This document shows positions 22,082-37,004 of a stretch of DNA of 64,000 bases, in pieces. Every line of letters begins with the position of its first letter. Position 1 is the first letter of the stretch. The DNA is from Salvelinus alpinus (lineage: Eukaryota; Chordata; Actinopteri; Salmoniformes; Salmonidae), in the NCBI RefSeq assembly GCF_045679555.1, contig NC_092091.1:13541918-13605917 (forward strand). The letters run 5' to 3'. A program made the translations under genes and the position numbers. The notes beneath the pieces are model-generated. The model saw only the letters and a program-made list of their open reading frames with translations. It was not told the DNA's origin and ran no database searches.

Positions 22082-23298
22082 TCACTATGCACCAGTCCAG
22101 ACAGGAACACTGTGTTCAGAGACCTCACTACGCACCAGTCCAGACAGAAACACTGTGTTCAGAGACCTCACTACGCACCAGTCCAGACAGAAACACTGTG
22201 TTCAGAGACCTCACTACGCACCAGTCCAGACAGAAACACTGTGTTCAGAGACCTCACTACGCACCAGTCCAGACAGGAACACTGTGTTCAGAGACCTCAC
22301 TACGCACCAGTCCAGACAGGAACATTGTGTCCAGAGACCTCACTACGCACCAGTCCAGACAGGAACACTGTGTTCAGAGACCTCACTACGCACCAGTCCA
22401 GACAGGAACACTGTGTCCAGAGACCTCACTATGCACCAGTCCAGACAGGAACACTGTTCAGAGACCTCACTACGCACCAGTCCAGACACGGACACTGCTC
22501 AGAGACCTCACTACGCACCAGTCCAGACAGGAACACTGCTCAGAGACCTCACTATGCACCAGTCCAGACAGGAACACTGTGTTCAGAGACCTCACTATGC
22601 ACCAGTCCAGACAGGAACACTGTGTTCAGAGACCTCACTACGCACCAGTCCAGACAGGAACACTGTGTTCAGAGACCTCACTACGCACCAGTCCAGACAG
22701 GAACACTGTGTTCAGAGACCTCACTACGCACCAGTCCAGACAGGAACACTGTGTTCAGAGACCTCTCTACGCACCAGTCCAGACAGGAACACTGTGTTCA
22801 GAGACCTCACTACGCACCAGTCCAGACAGGAACACTGCTCAGAGACCTCACTACGCACCAGTCCAGACAGGAACACTGTGTTCAGAGACCTCACTACGCA
22901 CCAGTCCAGACAGGAACACTGCTCAGAGACCTCACTACGCACCAGTCCAGACAGGAACACTGTGTTCAGAGACCTCACTACGCACCAGTCCAGACAGGAA
23001 CACTGCTCAGAGACCTCACTACGCACCAGTCCAGACAGGAACACTGTGTTCAGAGACCTCACTACGCACCAGTCCAGACAGGAACACTGCTCAGAGACCT
23101 CACTACGCACCAGTCCAGACAGGAACACTGTGTTCAGAGACCTCACTACGCACCAGTCCAGACAGGAACACTGCTCAGAGACCTCACTACGCACCAGTCC
23201 AGACAGGAACACTGTTCAGAGACCTCACTACGCACCAGTCCAGACAGGAACACTGTGTTCAGAGACCTCACTACGCACCAGTCCAGACAGGAACACAA
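22082..23298. repeat. 43/40-bp minisatellite, about 29 copies (mob2 intron 3)
   Basis: The 43-bp unit contains gcaccagtccagacaggaac, then actgtgttcagagacctcac. A 40-bp variant reads actgctcagag. In the last third (about 22790-23210) long and short units alternate regularly, forming an 83-bp dimer. The array keeps open frames on both strands, with apparent products up to 546 aa; these are artefacts of the repeat and not genes. Confidence 0.97.
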
Positions 23299-23419
23299 GA
23301 CACCTCAGAAAGGCTCATGTGATTCGAAGAATACTCACAGCATATTCCAACATTCTCTCACTAACATTAGATAATGTTATCTTGAACTCTAAAGTTCTCA
23401 ACTGTACAAAACACAGACA

Positions 23420-23696
23420 CACACAGACAGACAGAGACAGACAGAGATGCAGAGAGCCAGACAGACAGAGACGCAGAGAGCGAGACAGACAGAGACGCAG
23501 AGAGCCAGACAGACAGAGACGCAGAGAGCCAGACAGACAGAGACGCAGAGAGCCAGACAGACAGAGACGCAGCGAGCCAGACAGACAGAGACGCAGCGAG
23601 CCAGACAGACAGCGAGCCAGACAGATAGCGAGCCAGACAGATAGCGAGCCAGACAGATAGTGAGCCAGACAGATAGCGAGCCAGACAGACAGAGAA
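23420..23696. repeat. 24-bp and 12-bp tandem repeat, CAGA-based
   Basis: gccagacagacagagacgca plus gaga repeats about seven times and then shortens to gccagacagatagcga-type units of about 16 bp. It begins about 120 bp after the 43/40-bp array. Confidence 0.93.
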
Positions 23697-23893
23697 GGAA
23701 CACAAACAGAAAGACATAGGGAACAGTGAGTACAGCCCTGTGGTCAGGAGCTCTCCTGCTTTCAACAGACGGTCTGTTGCCGTGTCAGCGCATCCTTGAT
23801 AAATTATCCAATGGGTTGTGAGACCTCTGATAAATAACCCAATTGGAGGCCAGAGAAGTGATGAATAAACCAATGGTGGGGGAGATGACTTAC

Positions 23894-23987
23894 GTGTTGC
23901 AGGCCGTCATGGCTTGACAGGTGTCCCCAGTACAGAACTCTGAGATGGTGCTGTACTGCAGGTTTATTAGATTGAAGAAGGTCGTCG
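23894..23987 (-). CDS. mob2: mob2 exon 3
   Basis: A 94-bp exon with acceptor CAG read at 23988-23990 and donor GTAAGT read at 23893-23888. It completes the split Thr codon from exon 2, encodes TTFFNLINLQYSTISEFCTG then DTCQAMTACN, and ends with two bases (AC) of a Thr codon completed in exon 4. The two Cys of EFCTGDTC are the zinc-ligand cysteines of the MOB fold, pairing with the His residues in exon 5. TTFFxxINLQYSTISEFCTG is characteristic of MOB2. Confidence 0.95.
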
Positions 23988-24231
23988 CTGAAGGGAGAGA
24001 AGAGCAGCACACTCAGTAATACCCACAGTCTGCTCCAGGCCTCGTCAAATAGTCTACATACATCAAATGCCTTCAAATACTTAGGCTGCTAATTTGAAGT
24101 ATTTGATATGCTATTTGATCCAAGTAAGTACTGTTCTTGAACACAATAATTCTGCAGTGTAAAGTTTACAGTGAATGGAACAACAAACCCAATGTTTTGT
24201 TGACGATATTTCACGTCATATGCAACACTTT

Positions 24232-24974
24232 GAACTGTACAGTTGTGCCCCAGGTATAAGACAGAGAGGGAGGAGGTTGGAGGTATTGGCAGGTTACTGA
24301 ACTGTACAGTTGTGCCCCAGGTATAAGACAGAGAGGGAGGAGGTTGGAGGTATTGGCAGGTTACTGAACTGTACAGTTGTGCCCAAGGTATAAGACAGAG
24401 AGGGAGGAGGTTGGAGGTATTGGCAGGTTACTGAACTGTACAGTTGTGACCCAGGTATAAGACAGAGAGGGAGGAGGTTGGAGGTATTGGCAGGTTACTG
24501 AACTGTACAGTTGTGCCCCAGGTATAAGACAGAGAGGGAGGAGGTTGGAGGTATTGGCAGGTTACTGAACTGTACAGTTGTGCCCCAGGTATAAGACAGA
24601 GAGGGAGGAGGTTGGAGGTATTGGCAGGTTACTGAACTGTACAGTTGTGCCCTAGGTATAAGACAGAGAGGGAGGAGGTTGGAGGTATTGGCAGGTTACT
24701 GAACTGTACAGTTGTGCCCCAGGTATAAGACAGAGAGGGAGGAGGTTGGAGGTATTGGCAGGTTACTGAACTGTACAGTTGTGCCCCAGGTATAAGACAG
24801 AGAGGGAGGAGGTTGGAGGTATTGGCAGGTTACTGAACTGTACAGTTGTGCCCCAGGTATAAGACAGAGAGGGAGGAGGTTGGAGGTATTAGCAGGTTAC
24901 TGAACTGTACAGTTGTGCCCCAGGTATAAGACAGAGAGGGAGGAGGTTGGAGGTATTGGCAGGTTACTGAACTG
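24232..24974. repeat. 67-bp minisatellite, 11 copies (mob2 intron 2)
   Basis: The unit reads ttactgaactgtacagttgt, then gccccaggtataagacagag, then agggaggaggttggaggtat, then tggcagg. Each copy includes the perfect 12-bp palindrome aactgtacagtt. The array makes up about 40% of the 1.79-kb intron 2 (23988-25776). Confidence 0.96.
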
Positions 24975-25776
24975 TTGCCTCCATTCATGACTGGTATTTT
25001 TGCAACTTCTTTGGCAAATGTTTGTGGCCAAAATGAACAGACAGTTCACATAAAAAGTGTCTGAAAAACATTCTTCCCAAGACGAGTGCCGTTTGAGTTC
25101 CAAGGCAAATTCTATTAGTGGTTGATACGAGTCGATACGGACGGGGCTCGGCCTAGTTGCCTAACTCCCTGATTTCACGCAGAAAAATGCAGTCGCAGGC
25201 TAAAACACGTTCCATTTGTTTTTACATGATGCGGTTTCTCAACACAGACTTCTAAAACAACCCACAGTGAGAACACAGGGTGTTACAGGACATACAAACC
25301 CCCAGAGAAGATGCCTGTAAACTATCAACAGCAGATATTCTTGTATAGTATAATGTTTAAGATAATAGTTAACCGTTTGGGGAGAAGACACTAGATAAAA
25401 ACACTGTATAGAACAGGCAGTGGATCGTCAATGGAGGATGTAGCCATTTCAACCTGCAGGAAATTACAGGGGTTCAGACACTTCCAGAGGAGATGTCTAA
25501 GATGGAGATGCCTGATATGGTGTTGTTGTTCTTATAGAGTCATTATATAACGTAAGGAGCTGAACCTGGAGCTAAACTTCTTGAGGATTTAGCTGCAGTG
25601 CTGTTATAGAATACACATCCAAAGAGAAGACAGTGAAAAGGCAGAACCGGGGAAATATAAGTAAATCTGTCGAGTGTTTAGCTTTCTGGAAGCGTTATCT
25701 TGTGTCTGGACAGACTAGTGGAATCTCAAATATGACCCAAAAATGTTTTAATTGTGATTAGCTGCTGGTAACTCAC
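24975..25776 (-). other. mob2 intron 2, remainder
   Basis: No exon or recognisable element. Confidence 0.5.
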
Positions 25777-25937
25777 TGTTGCTGGCGAGCCATTCGTTGA
25801 GGTCTATCTCCCTGGGCAGCAGCACCAGCTCTTTCAGGTCGAAGTCCACCACGCGTACTTTAGTGAACTCCGCCTCCAGATACTGCTTCTTCTCTTCCGC
25901 TGGCGGCTTCTTCCCATTGGGCTTCGTCTTAGACTTC
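25777..25937 (-). CDS. mob2: mob2 exon 2
   Basis: A 161-bp exon with acceptor CAG read at 25938-25940 and donor GTGAGT read at 25776-25771. After one base completing a codon begun in exon 1 it encodes 53 residues: KSKTKPNGKKPPAEEKKQYL, then EAEFTKVRVVDFDLKELVLL, then PREIDLNEWLASN. The last base opens the Thr codon completed in exon 3. The Lys-rich start and LPREIDLNEWLASN match vertebrate MOB2 closely. The phase requires a first exon ending with two bases of a codon, which the candidate at 38989-39020 satisfies. Confidence 0.94.
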
Positions 25938-27189
25938 CTGTAGGGGACAGGAAGAGGAAAGGGGACAGGTTAGAGCAATTCACAGGGACATTCACAGACG
26001 AAAGAGGACTTTTTGAGAACTCTTCAGTTTGACTCAAATCAAGGCAGGGACTGCAGCTAGCAACTAAAGTCTTACATTGCAGGTGGGTGGTTTCGGATGC
26101 ATTAAATGCACGTTAGCGGAAAGTGGAACTGAATATGTAAACAGCCTTTAGCCACTGCTAACAGACAACCCTGTGTTTCACACTCACAGGTCTGCGCCGG
26201 GGTCACCGTGTCTCTCCCACTGTGGGATTTTGAGCCCGCTGAGGGCCATGCACCCAGCTTTTTGTTCCAGTACCTGACCCAGAGCATGACTCCTGACCTG
26301 CCGTTAGGACCAGTTACCACACAGTTAGCCGCCTACAGCGCCATGTACTTCCAGCACTATTTTTTAGCAGGGGACTGTCATATCACACTCCCACTACACT
26401 TCCAGGTCCAAAACCCTCCGCCCCCCCACCTGAAGATCTTGTTCACTAATACAGCCTATCCAGGGGTTAAATGTTGAATGGGTTAATAGGCTAGTGAAAC
26501 AAGTACAGACAACGGCAGGGTTGTGGGACAATGCAGGCCCGGCTCAATTGAAGGAAAGACCATTACAGCACAGAGGTATTACGTTTGTTTTCCTATTTTC
26601 TGGCATCCCTCTTCATGGCAGTCAAGTGTTCAGGGTTTAACATCTTGGGGTTTTCACTGAGCTCTGACTTCTATTGAGTTTCAGTGTCCCACTCTAGAAC
26701 ACGATTAGCATTCCAACGGCTTAATTCCTCGCTCCCGCTTCATTATTTCCATTTCTCGCTCTCTCCCTCTCTTTTTGCTGTCTTCAGTTTGGGTTTGTTT
26801 AAGGACAGGGGAGTTTCACTTTCTGCCCTGAATTTATTGCGCCTCTGTTGACCTTAATTTCCACCATCCACCCCCTCCAGTCCACAACCTGTCTAAACAC
26901 AATATAACTCCCCCTCCCATGTGTTCTTGGCTCTAGCCTTTCCCTCTCAGATCCTAACTCCTGGAAGACTGGCGGAGGTCCAGAATCAGGAGGAACAAAG
27001 TGAGAGCAGTGTGGCTCTGATGACAGTCTGGCTCCTGCTGAATAATCAGAAGCATACATCTGTGCTTCCAGTTCCACACACACATTGAAAGACAGAGGAA
27101 ACTACCTTTACATGTACAGATAATGTCTAGAACGTTCACTGACAACTTTTCATGTTTGAGGACTATAACCAACCTCTACTGCAGGTGTG
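25938..27189 (-). other. mob2 intron 1, nothing recognised
   Basis: No exon or clear repeat in this part of the proposed 13-kb first intron. Confidence 0.45.
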
Positions 27190-27305
27190 TCAAACTCATT
27201 TTGCTACGGGGGCCGAATTGAAAATGTGTTTTATTTCCTTGCCGTCAAAATTTGGAAAATAATTTCCACTAGACATAATGTTGGGAATTTTTGATGCTCC
27301 CTGAC
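27190..27305. repeat. Fragment of dispersed repeat
   Basis: gtgtgtcaaactcattttgc and the gggggccgaatt that follows are typical of a widespread fish DNA-transposon end. Only a fragment is present. Confidence 0.4.
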
Positions 27306-27454
27306 TGTCTAGCTTTAATTTCACAAATTCTTACCGAGCCGGACAGTCAAGAAACTGTATGTATATAGGTCCATTATCCTTCTACAGTTTTAGACATTTA
27401 AAATGATATTGAGTTTATATGTGTGTATATATACACACACATAAAAAACAATAA

Positions 27455-27631
27455 ACACTGCCATTCAAAAGTTTGGGTTCATTTAAAAATATCCTTGTTT
27501 TTGAAAGCGCATTTATTGTCCATTAAAATAACATCAAATTGATCAGAAATATAGTGTCGACATTGTTAATGTTGTAAATGACTATTGTAGCTGGAAACGG
27601 CAGATTTTTATGGACTATCTACATAGGCATA
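27455..27631. mobile_element. Tc1 end fragment
   Basis: Contains aaagtttgggttcatttaaa, then taacatcaaattgatcagaa and gtagctggaaacggcagatt, the end of another salmonid Tc1 family. It stops at the border of the next Tc1 element, so it was truncated. Confidence 0.65.
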
Positions 27632-29152
<1,521 letters not shown>

Positions 29153-29154
29153 TA

Positions 29155-31917
29155 ATATATATACCAGCTCTATGGTCTGACTCACTGTCCCGAGGACTAG
29201 AGGGCTGTAGATTAGAAATGAGAGACACACACAAACCAGCCCTGGTCAGTTCTTGAGCGTTACTGCGGGACCAGGATGGTGACAGCTGTCCAGCTGGTCA
29301 GGCAATGAGATGGACTTATAGAGAGAGGCAGAGCGATAGAAGGAGAAAGTGAGGGTCATTGACAGAGCCAACAGCTGTGAGATCCAGTCAGCCAGACAGC
29401 CATGCAGCTGTTGAACCCACAACTGCCAGGCCCCTATAAAGACCTCCAATCAAATCGGATTTGGTGAATTTGGTTATTGAATTAAAAAAAGGATTTAAGA
29501 CACACACACACACACACACTCTGCATTCCTCCCAGATTAAGACAGGCCCTCTGTGAGTGTTCAGTCCTGTCTGTTTCTCCTCCAGAAATCATCCTGAGAC
29601 TTCAAAGTCATGCACGCAAAAACCTTGACAAATACACACTTCAAGTAGTCTGATTGAATAACCCATTAAATGTTGGCTAGACTAGGTCCCTGAACACTAT
29701 CATTTGAGTCCCAGTCTTAAGAGACCCAGCTGGTGAGCGTGACTACATAGTCTATGGCATGCATGGTTTCCTCCTAGTACCAGACAGTGCCAACTTCCTG
29801 TCTATTCACCAGCCAGACATGACTGGCCTTGGCCTCTGGTCTGATCTAGCCTGGTGAGCAGGATGCATACAATGCCTTTTATGGCAAAGACCCTGCCTGG
29901 GAGAACTTCACCAAGAGCAGGCACAGTCCTATGTGAGTATCAGGGGAGGGGTGCTAGCAGAGAGGAAGTTCTCTTTATCCTAAAATAAACTAATTGCTCC
30001 AGAATGTACCTCCTTGTACCACACATATGTGGGAAGGAGGCAGGGTTTGGAAAATTAGGGAAAAGGCAAGACAGGAAGTGGCTTAGTGATACAGAATGTT
30101 TTCAAAAAGGGAAAAAAAAGTTGGCCAAGAGGGCAGAGAAAGATGACGAGAAAGGCCTGAGCCAGATGAGAGGTTAAAGAGGGCAGTGTAAGGCCTCAGG
30201 CTCTTGACCCTGGACAGGTGAGTCTGTGGTCACAGAGATTGAGAGACAGGTCGACATGAAAAACAGAAGAGGGAGAATAAAGAGGGAAATAGAAGGGGAA
30301 GAAAAGAGAGATTCGTTAATAATTAGCTAGGAGTGTTATCTGCAATGTCCCAGACTTTAAATTAGGCCAGGAAAAATCAGCCCACTGGTACATGGGAAGA
30401 CTGGTGTAGCATGGTAAAATAGGACCTTTCCCACCTCAAAGAAGTGGTAGACTGTGACAAACTCAGGAAGAGGAGGACAGAGTGAGCGTGTTCGTGTTTC
30501 TGGCAACTTCTGTGGATCGTTTCAGAAGTAGACCATTCAGTGCCTGTGACCATCACTCTTCAAGCAGAAAATCCACAGGTTTATCTACCACTGTGCAAAC
30601 AGTGTCAGCACAGTGAGTGCAGTTCCCAATGCTCCTCATCAGGAGTCCACTAGTCTCGTAGGCCTGTAAGAAACAGGCTGTGTGGCTGCCGAACGTGCAG
30701 TGTTCAAGACTAAAATAGATAACCCACTAAGGAGGCAGACTTCTGGCAGGTACAACACAAGACTGGCTGTTACTGCCCCAACAACCTGCTTCCAATTAAT
30801 AGCATCATCATCATCATCATCACTTGGGAACACACATTACACAATATGCAGAGGAATTAGCTGGAAGTGTTTTGACTGTATGCATTATGCTAACAGTCCT
30901 GGATTTAAGTAGGCAACCTTGGAATCGAGTCACATGGCCACTTTGTATACATGGCTAACTCTTTAGTTATCACCTGAACAATGAAACATGCACCAATTCC
31001 ACCTACACTGAGGCACGAACACACTGCTACTTTAAAGGCTTGGAACGAGAGGATTTCCTCATTTGTATTAGTGCATTGACTGCATTATGCAATCTAAGCA
31101 CATTTGTTATGACTTAGCCCTTTGCTAACTTTACCCATGTATTTACTTTCCCCTCAGTCAGTGTCACCTGCTTGCCAAGCCCAATATTGCACAACTGTTG
31201 CTTAAATTGCCTGGTGAATTTGGGAGGCATCTAACAATTGGCATATGGAAGTTGTTAATGCAATCTGTGACAGGGAACAACATTCAGCATCCATCCAATA
31301 CAGTTACCGTAAACAAGATGGCTTCCAGCACACTGAGCACAGCTCTAGGATCAGCTAACCCTCCCCAAAAACCCTCAACAAAAGAGGAAAAACACATTGT
31401 CCTCATGATGGTTGAGGTTTTGATTTAGGGAGAAGAACTTGTGCTTGGAGCGTAAACAACAAAGTTATGCCAGACAATGTGAAGAGTTTTCCCCCCCGGT
31501 TCTCTCTGAAGAGTAGCGATGATGGATTTCTGAAGCGTCTACTGAGCATGTTTCCATGTAGCCCTGGTATGTGGAGGTGAACTCCGTCCACACCAGAGAA
31601 ACATGCTGCTTTTCTTACCACCTGGACTTAATGCAACACCAGTCGACCAGCAGTGTTTTCAGTGGAAAACCACCCGACAGTATTTACAGTGACGACAGAA
31701 GAGACAAGACAACATCAGGAACAGAGGCGTAGATGTTCTTGCTGTACTGTTTGGACCAGCAAAACATTAACCTGAACAGCAACCCTGGCAACAAAGCAAA
31801 ACAACCCTAAGATAAGTCAGAGGCCAAAACATATTTTACATTTTATTTCACCTTTATTTAAAAAGTGAATCAATTCAAAGTAAAAAAGGTTCCTTTCTCC
31901 TGTTGTGATCGGACATT
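29155..31917 (-). other. mob2 intron 1, nothing coding; short CA and TCA runs
   Basis: Contains (CA)n near 29500-29519 and (TCA)n at about 30803-30822. No exon or transposon recognised. Confidence 0.45.
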
Positions 31918-31920
31918 GGC

Positions 31921-31986
31921 ATTTTAGTCATTTAGCAGATGCTCTTATCCCGAGAGATTTACAGTAGTGAGTACATACATTTACAT
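31921..31986 (-). repeat. SINE tail fragment, inverted
   Basis: cattttagtcatttagcaga, then tgctcttatcc is the inverted form of the tail seen at 46928 and 49913. Confidence 0.7.
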
Positions 31987-32569
31987 ATTTGTTCCATTGG
32001 CAGTTTTCAGCCCAACTGTAATAGAGGATCAATACGTGAGCAAGAAGCTTGAGCCCTACTGTTCACACTCAGCTCTTCTCCATTTTGTAAGGACAGACTT
32101 TGGCTTGAGGATATCAGCTTTAGATTCCTTGATTCCAGTTAGACCTACAGATCTATTTCAGCCATCTAAATTGAGTATACTTCTCAATGGCTCTTTTCCC
32201 TGAAAAACCACAGACCGAGGAGGTGCAGGCCAAGCCATAACAGCCATAACTGGGTTATAAAGATACAGGAGTAAGTGCAGAAATCTCCACACGTATCATA
32301 CTCCGATAGTCTCGGAGGAAATGTGTAACAATGGCAGTCTTCTCTCTGATTTCTTCTACTTTCAGAAGTCACGGCCAAACTGTCCTGAGGCCTGTTTGAT
32401 GCAAGTCTTCTATAGCCATGTGACGTCTGTTACATCGGTTTTTCTTATTAGCCTTGTTGAATGTACTTTCATGCCATGTTACCCACAGTCACATTCATTT
32501 CCCTTCACGGCACAGAAGATCACTTGACTTGATAGAGGCTCGCTTACACAATGTGTTGGAGGCTCGAGG
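31987..32569 (-). other. mob2 intron 1; nothing recognised
   Basis: No exon or element identified. Confidence 0.4.
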
Positions 32570-32688
32570 TCCCTCCTCCCCGTGCCTCGGTGCTGCCCCG
32601 TGCCTCGGTGCTGCCCCGTGCCTCGATGCTGCCCCGTGCCTCGGCGCTGCCCCGTGCCTCGGCGCTGCCCCGTGCCTCTGTGCTGCCA
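32570..32688. repeat. 18-bp GC-rich minisatellite, about 6-7 copies
   Basis: The unit ccccgtgcctcggtgctg repeats with single-base changes (ctcgat, ctcggc, ctctgt). Confidence 0.93.
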
Positions 32689-35305
32689 TAAGGTTACTTA
32701 CAAGCATCACTCTGTTCACTACATGCGTGTGTGGAGTGGGATTTTTGGAGCAGCGGACACCTTTTGGCACCATGAACAACTCGCCGTTCCCACTGCCATT
32801 CACAACGGGCGACAGCAACGTTTTTTTTGTTTTGTCAAGCAAGAAAGAGTCGCCTTCCCTTGCTGGTAGTAGCTAACTGGCAGCCTGGCTAGCTGGTGTT
32901 AGCCTGGCTACAAACATAGCAAGCTAGCTAGCCTTTTAGCTTCCCACATCTCCATGTGAAATAATCAGATTTATATATATTTTTGAAATATGCCCTGGCA
33001 AATATTATTCTACTTTCTGGTGAAACCTCAAACATTATCCCAGTTTGATATGCTGCTTGTGTATTCATTCCCATATCAGCTAAAAATAGAACATCATGTT
33101 TTGGTCATGATGAGGAAAAGCACCTGGCTAGCTAGTTGGCTACAGCAGGTTCTACCATTTCACGCCCTTTCTGTGACGAAAAGCGACACTGCAACAACGC
33201 GCTCCGCATATAGCTTCTCCGTAGAGCATGGAGTAAGCTATCGGACTAAACCCCATTCAGAGCACCACTGACACAATGTAGGGTCATCAACATCACAACG
33301 GACGTGTGGGAGAGAGGAGAGCATCTTCGGGGCCTAGCCCCCTCTGGTCCAGTATTCCACTAAGGTATCCTTCCTTCATTTCCTTGAAGTAATTACTGAT
33401 TTCACAAGATGCAAGGTTTCCGCCACACCTTGTTCACCTATCCCGTCATATCAGATCACATCAGTGATTACATAAAGAGGGATTTTTCATGTACTCAAAG
33501 TCAGGATTTCATTGTGCAGTCTTCTAACAAGCCCTAGTTATCCTAACCCATACATCTCGACATGAATTTACCCAGTTCAACCTCAATGTAACCTGCCTCT
33601 GTATTCAGCCGTTCCACTATTGAGGAAACAAGGTTGGGTAATGTGTTTTCTTCCCTGTGAGCTGAGAACTAGACATACTGTAGGCCTACTTATTAACTTC
33701 ATATAACCGTTTTCTTCTTCTTCCTCAAACGTCACTGGAAAATCCCCTTGGTCTTAAAAGCAAACTTTTAAAGGTGGTACGTGTAGGTAGGCTACATGCA
33801 TCAACCAATTTCAAATCGCTGTGGTATTCTAAAGTAAACTAAGTTAGGCAAGGGTATGAAGAAGAACTTGTCGTTACCTGTTAGGTTTTACAGATTGTTA
33901 TCCGCTACAGTAATGTAGGGCAGACCCCATTTAGTCCACTGGTTGATTGTTTGGTTGATAGGCTGTTGGTCGACCGAGATTTCTTCAGTTGAGCAGTAGC
34001 GACAACAACAACAACAAAAAATCTATATATAGAGTGTACAAGAGACCAGTCTGATTCGTGCATGTCTGAGTGGACTACTCCATTGTGGACGTGGGGATTG
34101 CACTCTAAGACATGTGCTACTGAAATTGTATATGGTTATATTACATAAGAACAATTATGCAACACTAATAAAAAAATATTTTATAACAAAATGCGCTTTC
34201 TCCCGCATTGGATAGTGGTCGCTGTCCACAGTTCTGAAAACACATCAGAACGCTGTTGAATTTGCACCTTTTCCTAGAACATGTTGCTATGTGCATAATT
34301 GCAAAGTTAACCAGCATATTGGTGTGGAGAAGAATGCAGCGGAGGCAGCAGCAGAATGAGTAATAGACAATAAGGCAAAGGCTGTTTCTCTAAGAAAAGT
34401 GAGGAGAGTAAAACCAACTTAATTAGGTCTATAATCAATAGCCTAACTGATAAATGTGCCTGGCTTTATAAATGATTTATTTATAGAAATAAGACAGAAC
34501 CTGCTTCTGTTGCCTGTTTGAGTGTTTGTTTAATAGCCTACTGATTCCGTGAGCACCAAGCCTCATGCAACGATATGTCATGTAAACAATCACAAATGTG
34601 GCTGTTTTTAATCTTTGCTTTGCTGTAATAAAGGCTTTACACTTTGTATCCGTTAGGACAGGCTCTCTGGTATTATTTAATGTATTTAGTGTTGTTTACA
34701 CCGTTCCAAATTGCCCCAAAAAGTATTTATAATAAACGCTCCTTTTTCTTGTTCTCTTATTATTATGATAATCATTTTAATAATAAGTAATGTAGTTATC
34801 ATTAGTAGGCTTAGTATAGCAGCCTTGTATAACCACCATTGAGCTGTAGGACTAAGAGTACATCCTGTTTAGTCTTTATACTCTAACTTACTTAGGTCTA
34901 TATTTCATACAAGCTACTGTATCAATCCATCATTACTTCATGTCATCACACAGCATACGAGTCATTCATGATTTGAAATGCAATCAAGCATTTTAGTTTT
35001 AAAATAAAATAAAGCAAGCTTTGAACAATTAGCTTAAACAAAAAATAAACCGTTTCATTTTGGAAATTGCATTCACGAATGAATGCAACTGTTTTTAGTC
35101 TTTTCTGTAATAAAGGCGTAACACTCTCTGCTACGCTGATCATTTATTTAGTGTTGTTTACATTGTTCCACACTGTCAGAAAAAGTAGATTGTAATTTAA
35201 CAGCACCTGTTTGGCACACATAATATGCACGCAGCACTCACCTTATTTTTTCCCCCAGCTCCAGTATTTTCCAAAACTAGTCTAATTTATTCCACACATC
35301 TGACT
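32689..35305 (-). other. mob2 intron 1; AT-rich, nothing recognised
   Basis: About 2.6 kb of unique-looking sequence. None of the small open frames shows family features. Confidence 0.4.
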
Positions 35306-35308
35306 TCC

Positions 35309-35422
35309 GGTTTACCTCATGAGCCACCAGTAGCCTAAACATTCCCGTTTACCTCATGAGCCACCAGTAGCCTAAACATTCCCGTTTACCTCATGAGCCA
35401 CCAGTAGCCTAAACATTCCCGT
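35309..35422. repeat. 37-bp tandem repeat, 3 copies
   Basis: cgtttacctcatgagccacc followed by agtagcctaaacattcc occurs three times in a row. Sequence from 35423 to 37000 shows nothing I recognise. Confidence 0.95.
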
Positions 35423-37004
35423 TTAGAGTTGGTCACGTCCTCTGTATCCACTTTGCTGTTACAGTGTTCAGAGTTTGTTATAACCAATTTATTGATGTGA
35501 TTATGATATGCTATAGATCAGGCCCTATTGGTCACGTGCACGTGATGCATACATGTGTCACAAAGAGAGCATGGGCTGAGGGAATATTTTTCCTAAACAA
35601 ATTAGGGATTTTGGTAAGAGAACTTTTCAGTCAGAAATGGCAGTATTTATGTTGCAGCTTCAGCAACACGGTGGATAAACACTGTGGTGGTCTCTGCAGC
35701 AGGGAGGAGAGAGACAACGGGTACTAGTCATCGCTGTCTTTAACACAGCAAGTGTGAGCCCGGCCCAGCACAATCAAATCAATTGCTGGTCGGACTCCCT
35801 CTAATCATTTGTGTGTCTTAATTATTTAATTAAACAGTGTGCTTCATGCAGACAAGCTTAGTGAATATAGTTGATTTGGGTAACAGACATAGGATGTGTT
35901 TATATAGATTTTTTGTCGGGGACAGCCCTGATGTAATGTACAATAATGCATTCCAACAACACGGAATCCTAAGATGGTAGACATTCTTAAAGCCAATACT
36001 GTACATACCAGTATCTATTACCCAAGGTTCCATTATTAGGACTGTGTGTTTCCAGGCTTTTGCCCTTTGTGCTGGTTGAAAAACTCCTGTGATGGAGGTG
36101 GAGTGTGTCCACTCTGTCCCAAGAAGGATTAGCCTCATTATGTCTCTCAAAGACTTTACACGGAAAGGCCACACTGACAGGCCCCCAAGATTTAAACTGA
36201 CTACGTGACTGTTGACGAGGCAAAATTCTAGGGCAGCGGGTCCGAATTATGGCCTATTTTGGTGTTTATAAAAGAGTTTCCTGATTTTAGGCTAGGTTGA
36301 AGATAACAAAAGGTTAAGACAATGCGATTCTAATTTCCCATAACTCTTTGGAAAAATGGGACCAGCGTTGCTAGTTAGCAACTCGCTAGTAGTTATCAAC
36401 AGCGCTGGTCCAATGAATTTGTTTATTTTCAAAACGCTGCCCCGTTTTTAAGTCTGAGTTATGTCTTAATATGCAATACCGAAACAGCCAACCTCAAAAA
36501 AAATATGCTTTGTGCAACAGTGCATGTATAAGTTGTGCTGTTGTAATGTTTAGAGAAAGAAATTAGTTTATGGTCTTTCAAATGTAAAATCCCTCTAAAT
36601 ATGCAGTGTTTGAATAAAACGGAGGCTTTAATTATTTACAGCGGTTGAGGAGGCGTATCACATTGCTCCCATTCTTGCTCAGTCTTGCTGTGGAGATCTG
36701 TCGTGCAGTCGCTGAGTGCTGGAAGCCATGTAAAGCTTAGGGGGTTTTGCCACATAGCAGCAATTCACTAGTCAGAGGTAGCCTAACACGGAACTGGAGA
36801 GTCAAATAAGCCTGTAATAATTACAGCTAAACACAGACAGCAATTTCCCTTTTAAATTCTGAGCTGTGAAGAATATTGCAAGGAGAAAACAGTATAATTA
36901 GGCTTAGGCAAGTAGAGCTTTGCAGTGGGAAAGTTGACAGCACATTTGAGTTTCTAAAAGTATCTAGATGTTCAGTGCCAGACTTCATAAAACTGTCTGC
37001 AACG

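Noticed and set aside
22020..23660. Apparent 546-aa repeat protein and overlapping frames on both strands
   Set aside because: Product of the 43/40-bp and 24-bp arrays. Three frames are open at once, the mark of a stop-free tandem repeat and not a coding gene.
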